64,000 nucleotides of DNA from Promicromonospora umidemergens (GTDB lineage: Bacteria; Actinomycetota; Actinomycetes; Actinomycetales; Cellulomonadaceae), in NCBI RefSeq assembly GCF_024171995.1, contig NZ_JAMTCT010000020.1, forward strand, positions 1-64,000. The letters run 5' to 3'. A program made the position numbers and the translations under genes. The notes beneath the pieces were generated by a model. It searched no databases and had not been told where the DNA came from. It saw only the letters and a program-made list of their open reading frames with translations. Of the stretch, positions 7,719-16,256 are shown one piece after another (position 1 is the stretch's first letter; the number at the start of each line of letters is the position of its first letter).

Positions 7719-7760
7719 TCAGCTGCGGTTCGGACTACTCGGAGGCTCGCTGCGGGTCAT
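7719..7760 (-). CDS. Putative corA leader peptide (13 residues)
   Basis: On the corA strand an ATG at 7760 is preceded by AAGGAGGT, an essentially perfect ribosome site, eight bases upstream. It opens a 13-codon frame, MTRSEPPSSPNRS, ending in TGA at 7719-7721. Magnesium transporter genes in enterobacteria are controlled by proline-containing leader peptides (mgtL, corL). This peptide has an acidic residue followed by Pro-Pro and a further proline, which fits that logic. A GC-rich hairpin follows directly. The ribosome site is seen; the regulatory role is inferred. Confidence 0.55.
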   Translation of the reverse strand: MTRSEPPSSPNRS

Positions 7761-7874
7761 GCGCGCCACCTCCTTGGTCCCAGCGGCGGATCGCCGCGCC
7801 GTACGTTCTCGACAGGGACCCAGTCTAGCCACGTCGAGGCCCGGATCGGACCCATTCGAGAGCAGCGTCACTCG

Positions 7875-8753
7875 TCACCACGCGTCGTGGGGGCGGTGGC
7901 GCACTCCAGGCGGGGTATGGAACTCCTGCGGCGTCGGCGACAGGTAGGCCCGCGCGAACTGGAGCGAGGCGGCCAGGTCGTCATGCCGCTCTGCTGCCGT
8001 GCGCGCCGCGCGGGTCGAGATCTCCACGCAGACGTCACCGCTCCAGCGACGCGCCACCAGCTCCTGGAGCACCTTCTCGGCCTGCATGCTGCCCCGGCCG
8101 GGCACGAGGTGCTCGTCCCGCGCGCCGTGGTTGCCGTCCGCCAGGTGCACGTGCCGCAGGCGGTCACCGAACGTGTGCAGCAGAGTCAGGGCGTCCTGCT
8201 GCGCCACGCTCGCGTGCGAGAGGTCGAGGGTGACGGCGTCGTAGTCGTGCTCAGCGGGGTCCCAACCGGGCAGGTACGCCTGGAACTCGCGCTTGCCGCC
8301 CCGCCACGGGTACATGTTCTCGACGGCGATCGTGACGCCCGACGTCTCGCTCAGCGCGCGCACCTGGTCCTGGAACTGCCGCGCGTACTTGTACTGCCAG
8401 CGGAACGGCGGGTGCACCACGACAGTGCCCGCACCGAGCTCGAGCGCCATCTCAGCGGTCCGTTCGAGCTTCGCCACCGGCGACCGGCCCCAGACCCGCT
8501 GGCTCACCAGCAGCGTCGGCGCGTGCACCGAGCGCACCGGCATGCCCGTGTCGGCAGCCAGCTTGGCGAGGGAGCGCGGGTTCCGGGTGACCTCCTCGGA
8601 CCAGACCATGACCTCGACGCCGTCATAGCCCAGCTCCGCCGCCGCATCGAAGGCCAGCGGCGTGCGGCGTGGGAAGACTGATGCCGTCGAGAGCGTGACC
8701 TGCACGTCGGGTGCGGCCGGCTCCTGTGGTTCGGTCCAGATCGGTTCGGGCAT
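7875..8753 (-). CDS. Sugar phosphate isomerase/epimerase-like TIM barrel
   Basis: A 292-residue protein of the xylose isomerase-like TIM barrel superfamily (AP endonuclease 2 family). Landmarks are GYDGVEVMVWSEEV early on, VVVHPPFRWQ, TIAVENMYPW, VTLDLSHAS and HVHLADGNHG, in the order expected for metal-binding glutamate, histidine and aspartate residues at strand ends. The reaction cannot be told from sequence. The start is taken at the ATG at 8753, which has AAGGTGG seven bases upstream; a GTG lies three codons earlier. It sits between corA and ptsI on the same strand. Confidence 0.82.
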   Translation of the reverse strand: MPEPIWTEPQEPAAPDVQVTLSTASVFPRRTPLAFDAAAELGYDGVEVMVWSEEVTRNPRSLAKLAADTGMPVRSVHAPTLLVSQRVWGRSPVAKLERTAEMALELGAGTVVVHPPFRWQYKYARQFQDQVRALSETSGVTIAVENMYPWRGGKREFQAYLPGWDPAEHDYDAVTLDLSHASVAQQDALTLLHTFGDRLRHVHLADGNHGARDEHLVPGRGSMQAEKVLQELVARRWSGDVCVEISTRAARTAAERHDDLAASLQFARAYLSPTPQEFHTPPGVRHRPHDAW

Positions 8754-8811
8754 GCGGGCCACCTTAGAGCGCCTACGTGACTGTGATGTGACCGGGGAGT
8801 TCAGATGGGGT

Positions 8812-10461
8812 TCACGTGAGCAGACGTCCCCGTACGACGTCCCGAGCTGCCTGTGCCGTCGGGCACTCGAGCACTGTCCGCGCCAGCTCCACGCACTCGT
8901 CGCGAGACACTCCTGCCAGGGTGCTCGCGACGTCGGCCAGCGCGCGGGGTGTCATAGACAGTGACGTTACGCCCAACCCCACCAGCACGGGAGCGAGCAG
9001 CGGGTCCGCCGCCGCCTCGCCACATACGCCCACGGGAGCACCATGCACCGCGCCGCCCTCACACGCCACCCGGACGAGCTCCAGTACAGCGGGCTGCCAC
9101 GGGGTCGACAGGGCGGCGACACCGGCCAGGTCCCGGTCGGCCGCCATCGTGTACTGCGTGAGGTCGTTGGTGCCGAGACTGGCGAACGAGACCTCCGCCA
9201 GGACATGCCGGGCCTGTAGCGCGGCGGCCGGCGTCTCGATCATCACGCCCGACCGGGCCAGACCGTGCGCGGCACAGGCGGCCGCGAAGTCACGGGCCTC
9301 GTCCACGGTGGCGACCATCGGCGCCATCACCCAGACCTCGGCCGGCTCAGCGGCGGCAGCCTGCGCTATCGCGTCCAGCTGACGGTCCAGCACGTCCGGG
9401 TGTGCGACGGCGGTGCGCAACCCGCGCACGCCGAGCGCCGGGTTGTCCTCGTGCTCCGGCGTGAGGAACCGCAGCGGCTTGTCCGCGCCGGCGTCGAGCG
9501 TCCGTACGACGACCCGCCGGCCCGGGAAGTGGGAGAGGACCGCACGGTAGGCGGTCACCTGCTCCTCCACGGTGGGCTCCTCGCCTCGCCCGAGGAAGCA
9601 GAACTCGGTGCGGAACAGGCCGACCCCCCGTGCGCCGGCGGCCGCGGCCACCTCTGCCGCCGCGGGGTCCGCGACGTTCGCCACGAGCTCCACCTCGAAC
9701 CCGTCGCGGGTGGCGCCCCGGCCGTCGAAGCTGGCGGCGGTGGTCCGGCGTCGGCCGCCCTCGATGTCGGCAGTGGTGGGGCCGCGAAGGACCGTACCGA
9801 GGGTGCCGTCGACGACCACCTCCTCGCCGTCGGCCAGGTCGCTCGCGCTGGGCAGCGCCACCACGGCCGGGATACCGAGGGCGCGGGCGAGGATCGCCAT
9901 GTGCGACGTGGGACCGCCGCGCGCCGTGACGACCGCTGTCACCACCGCTGGATCGAGCATCGCGGTGTCGGCCGGTGCGAGATCGCTCGCGACCAGGACG
10001 AACGGGTGCCCCGGATCGGGTACCCCGGGCGGGGCAGCGCCCGTCAGCGCGGCGACTATGCGGTCGCGCACGTCCCTGACGTCGCGGGCCCGCTCCGACA
10101 TGGGCGGGCCGAGTGCTTCCAGCTGTGTCGCCACCGACCCTGCCGCGTCCCACACCGCGCGTTCCGGGGTGAGGCGGTCCTCACGGACCCGCCGCGCGGC
10201 GCCCGCGGCGAGAGTCGGGTCAGCGGCCATGGCTGCGGTGACCGCGAGCACGTCGGCCGCGGTGCCCGCCGCGCGACCCGCACGCTCCGCCAGGTCGGCC
10301 TCCACCCGGGCGGCGGCCTCCTCGACGGCGAGGACGGCTTCGTCGGCCGAACCCGACAGGCGATTCGTCCCGGGCTCTGGCACGCGGGCCGGCATCCGGA
10401 CCACCACTCCCACCGCGCTGCCCGGGCTGGCCGGGACCCCTGTGAGCCTCTCGCTCGTCAT
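8812..10461 (-). CDS. ptsI: PTS enzyme I (phosphoenolpyruvate-protein phosphotransferase)
   Basis: Enzyme I takes phosphate from phosphoenolpyruvate and passes it to HPr, starting the PTS sugar-uptake chain in the cytoplasm. The 549-residue protein has the active-site histidine in RGGPTSHMAILARALGIPA (His187), the PEP-binding LFRTEFCFLGR segment and SLGTNDLTQYTMAADRD near the C-terminus. The ATG at 10461 (MTSERLTGVPASPG) has GGGGGAG upstream, so the longer frame was rejected. It diverges from an EIIA gene; HPr and a membrane EIIC component are not in the window. Confidence 0.95.
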   Translation of the reverse strand: MTSERLTGVPASPGSAVGVVVRMPARVPEPGTNRLSGSADEAVLAVEEAAARVEADLAERAGRAAGTAADVLAVTAAMAADPTLAAGAARRVREDRLTPERAVWDAAGSVATQLEALGPPMSERARDVRDVRDRIVAALTGAAPPGVPDPGHPFVLVASDLAPADTAMLDPAVVTAVVTARGGPTSHMAILARALGIPAVVALPSASDLADGEEVVVDGTLGTVLRGPTTADIEGGRRRTTAASFDGRGATRDGFEVELVANVADPAAAEVAAAAGARGVGLFRTEFCFLGRGEEPTVEEQVTAYRAVLSHFPGRRVVVRTLDAGADKPLRFLTPEHEDNPALGVRGLRTAVAHPDVLDRQLDAIAQAAAAEPAEVWVMAPMVATVDEARDFAAACAAHGLARSGVMIETPAAALQARHVLAEVSFASLGTNDLTQYTMAADRDLAGVAALSTPWQPAVLELVRVACEGGAVHGAPVGVCGEAAADPLLAPVLVGLGVTSLSMTPRALADVASTLAGVSRDECVELARTVLECPTAQAARDVVRGRLLT

Positions 10462-10629
10462 CCGTACGCTCCCCCAAAGGCTCGTCGTCGAGTGCGCTCG
10501 GAACGTTACACGCGAGCGCCCCGCCGGGCGAGGCTCGGTCCTGGCCCCTCGGCCGAGGTCCGCTCTCGGCAAGGACCGCCCTCGGAGGGTCCGCTCCCGG
10601 AGAAGTCTGCCGTCTGACAGGATGACCCC

Positions 10630-11190
10630 ATGGCCGAGGCCCTGATCGTCGGATCACCCGTCGTCGGACGGGTGGTCGCGATGCGCGATGTGCCCGATCC
10701 TGTCTTCGCGGAGAGCATCGTCGGCCCGGGGCTCGCCATCGATCCCGACCCTGAGCTGGGCGGACGCGTCGTCGCACCGTGCGCGGGTGTGGTCGTGAAG
10801 CTCCACCCGCACGCGTTCGTGCTGCTGGTGCCCCCCGTCGACCAGCCAGGTCCGGACGCCTCCAGGGAACGGGGCCGAGGCCTGGACCTGGCGGCCCTCG
10901 GGGACCCCGCAGCGAGTCCTCCCCCGGCCGGCGGTAGGGGCGTCCTGGTGCACCTCGGCATCGACACGGTCCAGCTGAAGGGCCAGGGGTTCACGCTGCT
11001 CGTCGCCGAGGGCGCGACCGTCACGGCCGGCCAGGCGCTCATCGCCTGGTCCCCTACCGAGGTGTCCGACGGCGGCCGCTCCCCCCTGGTGCCGGTCGTC
11101 GCCTTGGACCTCGCCCCGCTCGGGCTCGAGGAGCTGGCCCGTCCGGGCACCCTGGTCCAGGCCGGGGACCCGCTGTTCCACCTGGCGTGA
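10630..11190 (+). CDS. PTS glucose-type EIIA component
   Basis: A 186-residue stand-alone EIIA of the glucose/N-acetylglucosamine class, which receives phosphate from HPr and hands it to an EIIB. The phosphorylated histidine is in VLVHLGIDTVQLKGQGF (His108); the second active-site histidine is in KLHPHAFVLLV (His61). Between them lies an unusually long Pro/Gly/Arg-rich insert (about residues 70-103) where typical EIIA proteins have only a short loop. The ATG at 10630 fits the family N-terminus. It diverges from ptsI, so the two probably share control. Confidence 0.9.
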   Translation: MAEALIVGSPVVGRVVAMRDVPDPVFAESIVGPGLAIDPDPELGGRVVAPCAGVVVKLHPHAFVLLVPPVDQPGPDASRERGRGLDLAALGDPAASPPPAGGRGVLVHLGIDTVQLKGQGFTLLVAEGATVTAGQALIAWSPTEVSDGGRSPLVPVVALDLAPLGLEELARPGTLVQAGDPLFHLA

Positions 11191-11301
11191 AGCTCCGGTC
11201 CGACCGGAACGATCCCAACGCACGGCACGCGATCACCGGCGTGTCGCACGCATCTCGTCGGGTTCGTCGCGGCAGCCGGTCCACGCTCTAGGGTCTTGCC
11301 C

Positions 11302-11946
11302 ATGGTGCGCACCGTGGTGTTCGACGTCGGAGAGACACTCATCGACGAGTCCCGGATCTGGCTCCGCTGGGCCGAGCGGCTCGGGGTCCCCCCGCTCACG
11401 TTCCTCGGCCTGCTCGGCGGCTGCGCCGCGCTCGACCTGTCGCACCGGGACGCGTTCGAGATGGTGCGTCCGGGCCTGGACGTCGAGGCCGAGATCGCCC
11501 GGTGGGCCAAGGACGACCCGGTCGGCCTGCGCAACGGGTTCGACGCGGACGACCTGTATGCCGACGTCCGGCCCGCCCTGGCGGCACTGCGCGAGGCGGG
11601 CTTCGACGTCGTCATCGCGGGGAACCAGCCGCCCGAGGCCCGTGCCTCGCTGGAGGCGATGGACCTGCCGGCGAGCGCGATCCGCACCTCGGACGAGTGG
11701 GGCGTCCAGAAGCCCGAGCCCGGGTTCTTCGCCCGGGTCGCGGAGCTGTCCGGAGTCATGCCTGAGGAGATCGCCTACGTCGGCGACCGGCTCGACAACG
11801 ACGTGCTGCCCGCCGCCGAGGCGGGGATGCGCCCGATCCTGCTCCGCCGTGGCCCGTGGGGCTACCTGCACGCGCTCCGGCCGGGGGCCGGGCGGGCGAC
11901 GGTCATCGACTCGCTGACCGAGCTACCCGAGATTCTGGCCGTCTGA
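11302..11946 (+). CDS. HAD superfamily hydrolase
   Basis: A 214-residue haloacid dehalogenase-type hydrolase, probably a small-molecule phosphatase. Motif I is VFDVGETL near the N-terminus, motif III lysine is in GVQKPEPGFF and motif IV is YVGDRLDNDVLPA, with a helical cap after motif I. Motif I has DVGET instead of the usual DxDGT, so the second aspartate is a glutamate; this variation is common in some HAD subfamilies. The ATG at 11302 is preferred over a TTG two codons upstream. The substrate is unknown. Confidence 0.88.
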   Translation: MVRTVVFDVGETLIDESRIWLRWAERLGVPPLTFLGLLGGCAALDLSHRDAFEMVRPGLDVEAEIARWAKDDPVGLRNGFDADDLYADVRPALAALREAGFDVVIAGNQPPEARASLEAMDLPASAIRTSDEWGVQKPEPGFFARVAELSGVMPEEIAYVGDRLDNDVLPAAEAGMRPILLRRGPWGYLHALRPGAGRATVIDSLTELPEILAV

Positions 11947-11967
11947 GCCGTCTGAGCCGTCTGAGCC
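11941..11967. repeat. Three tandem 9-base repeats
   Basis: GTCTGAGCC is repeated three times head-to-tail (11941-11949, 11950-11958, 11959-11967) in the gap between two convergent stop codons. The HAD stop codon is inside the first copy. Copy-number change here would not alter either protein. Confidence 0.85.
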
Positions 11968-11968
11968 G

Positions 11969-13939
11969 TCAGCCGCGGAGCGGGAGGGTGAGCTCGCTGT
12001 CGCCGGCAGGCACCACGCGAACCGGTACGCCCCAGTCCTGCTGCGCGAGGTGGCACGCGGGGAACACGTCGGGGTCCGGCTCGCCGTTCGGCAGCAGGGG
12101 CACCTCGTCGCACGACGCCGCCTTCGCGGTCACGTGCAGCACGCCCTCGGTCACCTCTGGGTTGATCACGAGGGCCCGGAACAAGTCGGTCCCGTTCCCC
12201 GCCCCCGAGAGCAGCAGCTCCGGCGGGGTAGCGCTGACCTGGAGCGACGTCGACGGACCCCAGCGGTCGTCGAGCTTCTGGCCCGACGCCGGCGCGAACG
12301 GCACGTCGAGCCGGAGCGTCCCCGCACCGACGTCGGTGGCGGGCCGGGCGACCCGGTGCGCACCGCCGTCGAGCACCTCGCCCGCCAGGCTCGCGGGGAG
12401 CGCGACCCGGGTGATCCGGTGGGCCGCCGACTCCACGACGAGCAGGCGCACCCCTCCGTCCGCGATCTCGACGAGCACGTCCGACGGCTCCGCCAGGTCC
12501 CTGGCCAGAGTGGTCACCTCGGCGGTCGCAGGGTCGTACCGGCGCACCGCGCCGTTGTACGTGTCGGCGACGACGACGGAGCCGTCGGGCAGCGTGGCCA
12601 CGCCCAGCGGGTGCTGCAGCAGCGCCTGGTCGGCGGCACCGTCGCGGTGGCCGAAGTCGAACAGGCCCTGGCCGACCGCCGTCCGCACGGTCGCGGCGGG
12701 CGCACCGTCGACGCCGTCGGACAGCTCGACGCGGCGCAGGGAAGAGGTCTCGGAGTCCGCGATCCACAGGTGCCCGTCCGGACGCCCCTCTGCGTCGGCG
12801 GACGGCACGATGCCGGAGGTCTGGGCGAACCAGGCACTCTCGCCGGGACCGTCCTCCAGGCCCTCGTTCATGGTGCCGGCGAGCAGGTTGGCCGAACCCT
12901 GCAGCAGGTCGACTTCCCACAGGGTGTGGTTGCCGGCCATGGCGACGACGAACGCGCCTCGGACGGGCGACCACGCGACGTCCCACGGGGAGCTCAGGCG
13001 CAGGTCGAGCGGCGCGACGGTGGTGCCCGGCTCGTACGCGCTCGCCGGCTCGCCGGCACGCCCGCAGACGTTCTCCTGCCCGCCGACCATGAACTGCCGG
13101 CCCGTGCCCGCAACGGTGAGGACGGCACCGTCCGCGAGACGCACACCGCGCAGGGCGTGGTTGACCGTGTCGGCGACCACCACGTCGTAGCCGAGGCTCG
13201 CCGTGAGGTCGTCCGGCACCAGGCACAGCCCGTTCGGCTCGCTGAACCGCGCCTCACCCGGCCCGCCGTCCACCAGCCCGCGCTCCCCCGAGCCGATCCG
13301 CCGCACGAGCGTCTCGCCGTCGGGCTCCAGCTCGGCGAGGGAGTGGTGCCCGGCGTCCGCGACCAGGAGGTTGCCGTTCGGCAGGGCGAGGGCCTTGGCG
13401 GGGAACCGCAGCGTGCCCGACGCCGGGGCGGGTGGCACGTACGGACCGGAACCGCGGTGCAGGGTGCCCTTCGCGGCGTGCTCAGCGACGAGGTCGCTCA
13501 CCAGCGCCGCGATCGCCGAGCCGTGACCCTCACCCGCCATCTGGGCCACGATGTACCCCTCGGGGTCGATGACCACGAGCGTGGGCCAGGCCCGCGCGGT
13601 GTACGCGCCCCAGGTGACCAGCTCCGGGTCGTCCAGGACCGCGTGTCGCACCTCGTACCGCTCGACGGCCGCGGCGAGGGCGTCGGGGTCGGCCTCGTGC
13701 TCGAACTTGGGCGAGTGGACGCCGATGATCACGAGCTCGTCGCGGTGCTGCTCCTCGACCTCACGCAGCTCGTCGAGGACGTGCAGACAGTTGATGCAGC
13801 AGAAGGTCCAGAAATCCAGGACCACGGCCTTGCCGCGAAGGTCGGCGAGCGTGACGCTGCGTCCGCCGGTGTTCAGCCAGCCGCGCCCGACGAGCTCGGA
13901 CGCGCGGACCCGCGGGAGGTTCTGGGCGGTGGTGCTCAC
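11969..13939 (-). CDS. Thioredoxin-fold / NHL-repeat protein
   Basis: A 656-residue protein joining an N-terminal TlpA/thioredoxin-like domain to a C-terminal NHL-repeat beta propeller, like NHLRC2 proteins. The thioredoxin part contains VVLDFWTFCCINCLHVLDEL; the CCINC motif takes the place of the classical CxxC. The propeller shows repeated units such as GNLLVADAGHHSLAEL, DVVVADTVNHALRGV and GSVVVADTYNGAVRRY. No signal peptide is evident. The GTG at 13939 (VSTTAQNLP) is chosen; the annotated longer frame overlaps a small upstream gene. Its partner substrate is unknown. Confidence 0.88.
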   Translation of the reverse strand: MSTTAQNLPRVRASELVGRGWLNTGGRSVTLADLRGKAVVLDFWTFCCINCLHVLDELREVEEQHRDELVIIGVHSPKFEHEADPDALAAAVERYEVRHAVLDDPELVTWGAYTARAWPTLVVIDPEGYIVAQMAGEGHGSAIAALVSDLVAEHAAKGTLHRGSGPYVPPAPASGTLRFPAKALALPNGNLLVADAGHHSLAELEPDGETLVRRIGSGERGLVDGGPGEARFSEPNGLCLVPDDLTASLGYDVVVADTVNHALRGVRLADGAVLTVAGTGRQFMVGGQENVCGRAGEPASAYEPGTTVAPLDLRLSSPWDVAWSPVRGAFVVAMAGNHTLWEVDLLQGSANLLAGTMNEGLEDGPGESAWFAQTSGIVPSADAEGRPDGHLWIADSETSSLRRVELSDGVDGAPAATVRTAVGQGLFDFGHRDGAADQALLQHPLGVATLPDGSVVVADTYNGAVRRYDPATAEVTTLARDLAEPSDVLVEIADGGVRLLVVESAAHRITRVALPASLAGEVLDGGAHRVARPATDVGAGTLRLDVPFAPASGQKLDDRWGPSTSLQVSATPPELLLSGAGNGTDLFRALVINPEVTEGVLHVTAKAASCDEVPLLPNGEPDPDVFPACHLAQQDWGVPVRVVPAGDSELTLPLRG

Positions 13940-13949
13940 CGGCCCATTG

Positions 13950-14165
13950 TCACTCCCCGGGTGCGCTGCCCTGCCCCGCGTCCGGCTCGCGGGCACGCCA
14001 CTGCTCGACCAGTGCCTTGTCGGCCCGACGGCGCGTGAGGTCGCTCTTGTTGGAGTGCACGGCCGCCCGGTGCGCGAGCAGTGCGGCGCGATCCCGCTCG
14101 AGTGCCCACATGAGGGCCTCGCGCACGTCGGCGCGGGTTACCCGCACGCTCCGCGTCTCATCCAT
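13950..14165 (-). CDS. Small Arg/Glu-rich hypothetical protein
   Basis: A 71-residue charged, mostly helical protein (MDETRSVRVTRADVREAL at the N-terminus), with no recognisable domain, signal or membrane segment. It lies ten bases upstream of the thioredoxin/NHL gene on the same strand and could be co-transcribed with it. An in-frame ATG at 14177 is an alternative start. Ribosome-site support is weak, so this is a probable but not certain gene. Confidence 0.5.
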   Translation of the reverse strand: MDETRSVRVTRADVREALMWALERDRAALLAHRAAVHSNKSDLTRRRADKALVEQWRAREPDAGQGSAPGE

Positions 14166-14422
14166 CGTCCCGATCATTCTCGCCGTTCCGTGTCCACCGG
14201 CGTCCGATGCGAACGCCGCCAACGATTCAGGAGGCAGCCGATGATGTTTTGTGACATCTCAGGTCTTCCTGACTTTCACCCGGCCATGGTTGGGTGTAGC
14301 AGAGGAACGTACCGCGCAAACCTGGCAGGGCGGAATCCGCCTTTAGGATGACTTTGCTCAGAGATCGGCGTGTCGCCAACTGTGTGCCGTGTGGTGTTGG
14401 TGGGTGAGGAGAGGATCAGGGC

Positions 14423-15511
14423 ATGGACCGCGACCAGGCCAGGAAGATGAAGGAGCAGCTCGCAGCCTTCGCCCGAGAGCTCGCCGAGAAGCACGGAGTC
14501 GTGGCAACAACACCGCGGTCGCTGGGCCGGCAGACGGTGCTGGAGGCAGCAGACCTCGTACGCGCCCCTACCCTCGCCCTCGGCCTCGTGCCGCAGGCGG
14601 AGGGCGGCTTCGGCATCGCCGTCCGCTACCGGCTGGGGGTGCCGAGGGCCCGCTCGATAGTGCGCAAGGTCTCAGCGGAGGTCGGGCCCGACGTCGACGT
14701 CCGGCGCACCGGGCGCATCCGTCCCGTGAGCGAGCTGGGACCGCGCCCGCCCGCACCGACGTCGCAGGCCGACGGCGACACGGACCGGCGCCGTCCGCTG
14801 CGGCCGGGCATCTCCATCGGCCACGTGGGCGTCACGGCGGGCACGCTCGGCGCATTCGTGACCCGTACCGGCCCCGGAGGGCGGGACGGCGGCAGCAACG
14901 GTTCCAGGGGCGGTGAGCTGTACGCGCTCTCGAACTACCACGTCCTGGCCGGCTCCCGGCAGGCCCGGCCCGGCGACGTCGTCCTGCAGCCCGGACCTGC
15001 CGACGGCGGGCTCGCGCCCGGCGACCGGATCGGCGAGCTGACGCAGGTGGTAGACCTGACGACCGTCGAGCCGGCGTATACGGACGCCGCGATCGCGCGC
15101 CTCGACCGGGTCCCGGTCGACTTCGAGTACCCCGTGGGGCGCGTGGTGAAGACCGCGCGCGCCCTCGGCGGTGAGATCGTCGGCAAGGTAGGCCGCACGA
15201 CGTCGATCACGCGCGGGCGGGTCACCGCCATCGAGCTCGACGACGTCGTAGTGGGCTACGAGGATCTCGGGGCGCTCAACTTCGACGACCAGATCGAGAT
15301 CGAGAGTCTGGACGACGGGCCGTTCTCGCGGGGCGGCGACTCGGGTGCGCTCGTATACCGGGAGGACGGCGTGGCGCTCGGCCTCCTGTTCGCCGGGTCG
15401 GAGTCCGGCGGGCGCAGCGGCAAGGGGCTCACCTATGCCAACCCGATCGACCAGGTGCTCGAGATCCTCAAGATCGAGCTGGCCGGTGAGCCGGCGCACC
15501 CGTTCGGGTGA
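14423..15511 (+). CDS. Trypsin-like serine protease with N-terminal GxGV-type domain
   Basis: A 362-residue protein with a chymotrypsin-fold protease domain at about residues 135-350. The triad is visible as His173 in ALSNYHVLAG, Asp221 in YTDAAIARL and Ser307 in FSRGGDSGALVY. There is no signal peptide, so it acts in the cytoplasm. Residues 45-102 (LALGLVPQAEGGFGIAVRYR through DVDVRRTGRIRP) form a small N-terminal domain like those preceding Nal1-type bacterial proteases. The ATG at 14423 has GGAGAGG upstream. The next gene encodes a free-standing protein resembling that N-terminal domain. Substrate unknown; the catalytic assignment is firm. Confidence 0.85.
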   Translation: MDRDQARKMKEQLAAFARELAEKHGVVATTPRSLGRQTVLEAADLVRAPTLALGLVPQAEGGFGIAVRYRLGVPRARSIVRKVSAEVGPDVDVRRTGRIRPVSELGPRPPAPTSQADGDTDRRRPLRPGISIGHVGVTAGTLGAFVTRTGPGGRDGGSNGSRGGELYALSNYHVLAGSRQARPGDVVLQPGPADGGLAPGDRIGELTQVVDLTTVEPAYTDAAIARLDRVPVDFEYPVGRVVKTARALGGEIVGKVGRTTSITRGRVTAIELDDVVVGYEDLGALNFDDQIEIESLDDGPFSRGGDSGALVYREDGVALGLLFAGSESGGRSGKGLTYANPIDQVLEILKIELAGEPAHPFG

Positions 15512-15803
15512 GGTACGACCCGTCCGAGAGCGGTCAGCGCCCGTTCCCGGGCGGTGTCCAGTGATTCGGACGCCGTATGTACCAATTCGAGTGACGTTCG
15601 GTGTGCGCACCAGCGTTTCCAGTGCCGGGCGTGTCGTGCCCGGCGGCCGGGAGCCTGGGCGTGTCCCTGCGGCATGTCGCACGCCCCAAACCCGCTGACC
15701 TGCGGAGTCGCCGCCGGCTGCCCCGGGAGTCGTTCGGCCGCTTCCGAACCCAGTGCGAGGGGTAGACACGGGGGACACAATGGATGATCAGGAGGTGATC
15801 GGG
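15512..15803 (+). other. Intergenic stretch between protease and small protein
   Basis: About 290 bases with no supported gene. Its right end carries a strong ribosome site, AGGAGGTGATC, for the next gene. It is long enough to hold a separate promoter, so the small protein may be expressed independently of the protease. Confidence 0.5.
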
Positions 15804-16148
15804 ATGGCAACACTCGACGAAGCTCGGTCGGCAAAAGCCGCATTGCGGCAGAAAGTGACTGGGCTCGACGGTGTGATCGGAGTTGGCGTCGCCCCTGAGT
15901 ACACGACGTCCCTCGGGCGGCCCCCGCGCGAGTACCCGGCGCGCAAGCATGCGGAGCCCGACACGTCCGGTGGATCGCCGGTCGAGGTGCTCGCCGAGGA
16001 GATCTCGGTGGAGCAGGTGACGGGCCCCGGCGGAAGCTGGGTGCTCCAGGTCAACGTGACGGACCCCGGCCTCGTGGACAAGGTGCCCGAGGAGATCGAC
16101 GACGTCGCAGTGCGCGTGCGCGTCCTCGGCGCGGTCCGGGCGGGTTGA
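15804..16148 (+). CDS. Small protein resembling the protease N-terminal domain
   Basis: A 114-residue cytoplasmic protein. I see a GVIGVGVAPEY strand, a later VLQVNVTDP strand and a closing VPEEIDDVAVRVRVLG segment. This mirrors the pattern of the upstream protease N-terminal domain (GGFGIAVRYR, then VDVRRTG) and of the N-terminal regions of Nal1-like bacterial serine proteases. The start is the ATG at 15804, seven bases after GGAGGTGATC, not the longer frame from 15753. A plausible role is a trans-acting regulator, adaptor or inhibitor of the protease; this is inference from similarity of pattern and adjacency. Confidence 0.7.
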   Translation: MATLDEARSAKAALRQKVTGLDGVIGVGVAPEYTTSLGRPPREYPARKHAEPDTSGGSPVEVLAEEISVEQVTGPGGSWVLQVNVTDPGLVDKVPEEIDDVAVRVRVLGAVRAG

Positions 16149-16204
16149 GAGCAGCACCGAGGCAGAGAGCAGCACCGAGGCAGAGCGCCTGAACGGCGCT
16201 CTGC
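16147..16204 (+). terminator. Tandem 18-base repeat followed by a terminator hairpin
   Basis: GAGAGCAGCACCGAGGCA is repeated twice exactly (16147-16164, 16165-16182), overlapping the stop codon of the small protein gene. Directly after it GCAGAGCGCC (16180-16189) pairs with GGCGCTCTGC (16195-16204) around a five-base loop, a good intrinsic terminator without a T-tract. Confidence 0.7.
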
Positions 16205-16256
16205 CCCAGCATGTCTGCCCGTCGCGGCCTGAGCCCCGCCTCGGTCGCGCCCCGGC

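Noticed and set aside
7565-7760. M-box magnesium riboswitch upstream of corA
   Set aside because: I could not find the conserved M-box core; the leader ORF is better supported.
9265-10617. 450-codon frame opposite ptsI
   Set aside because: Shadow frame caused by high GC; the opposite strand encodes a complete enzyme I.
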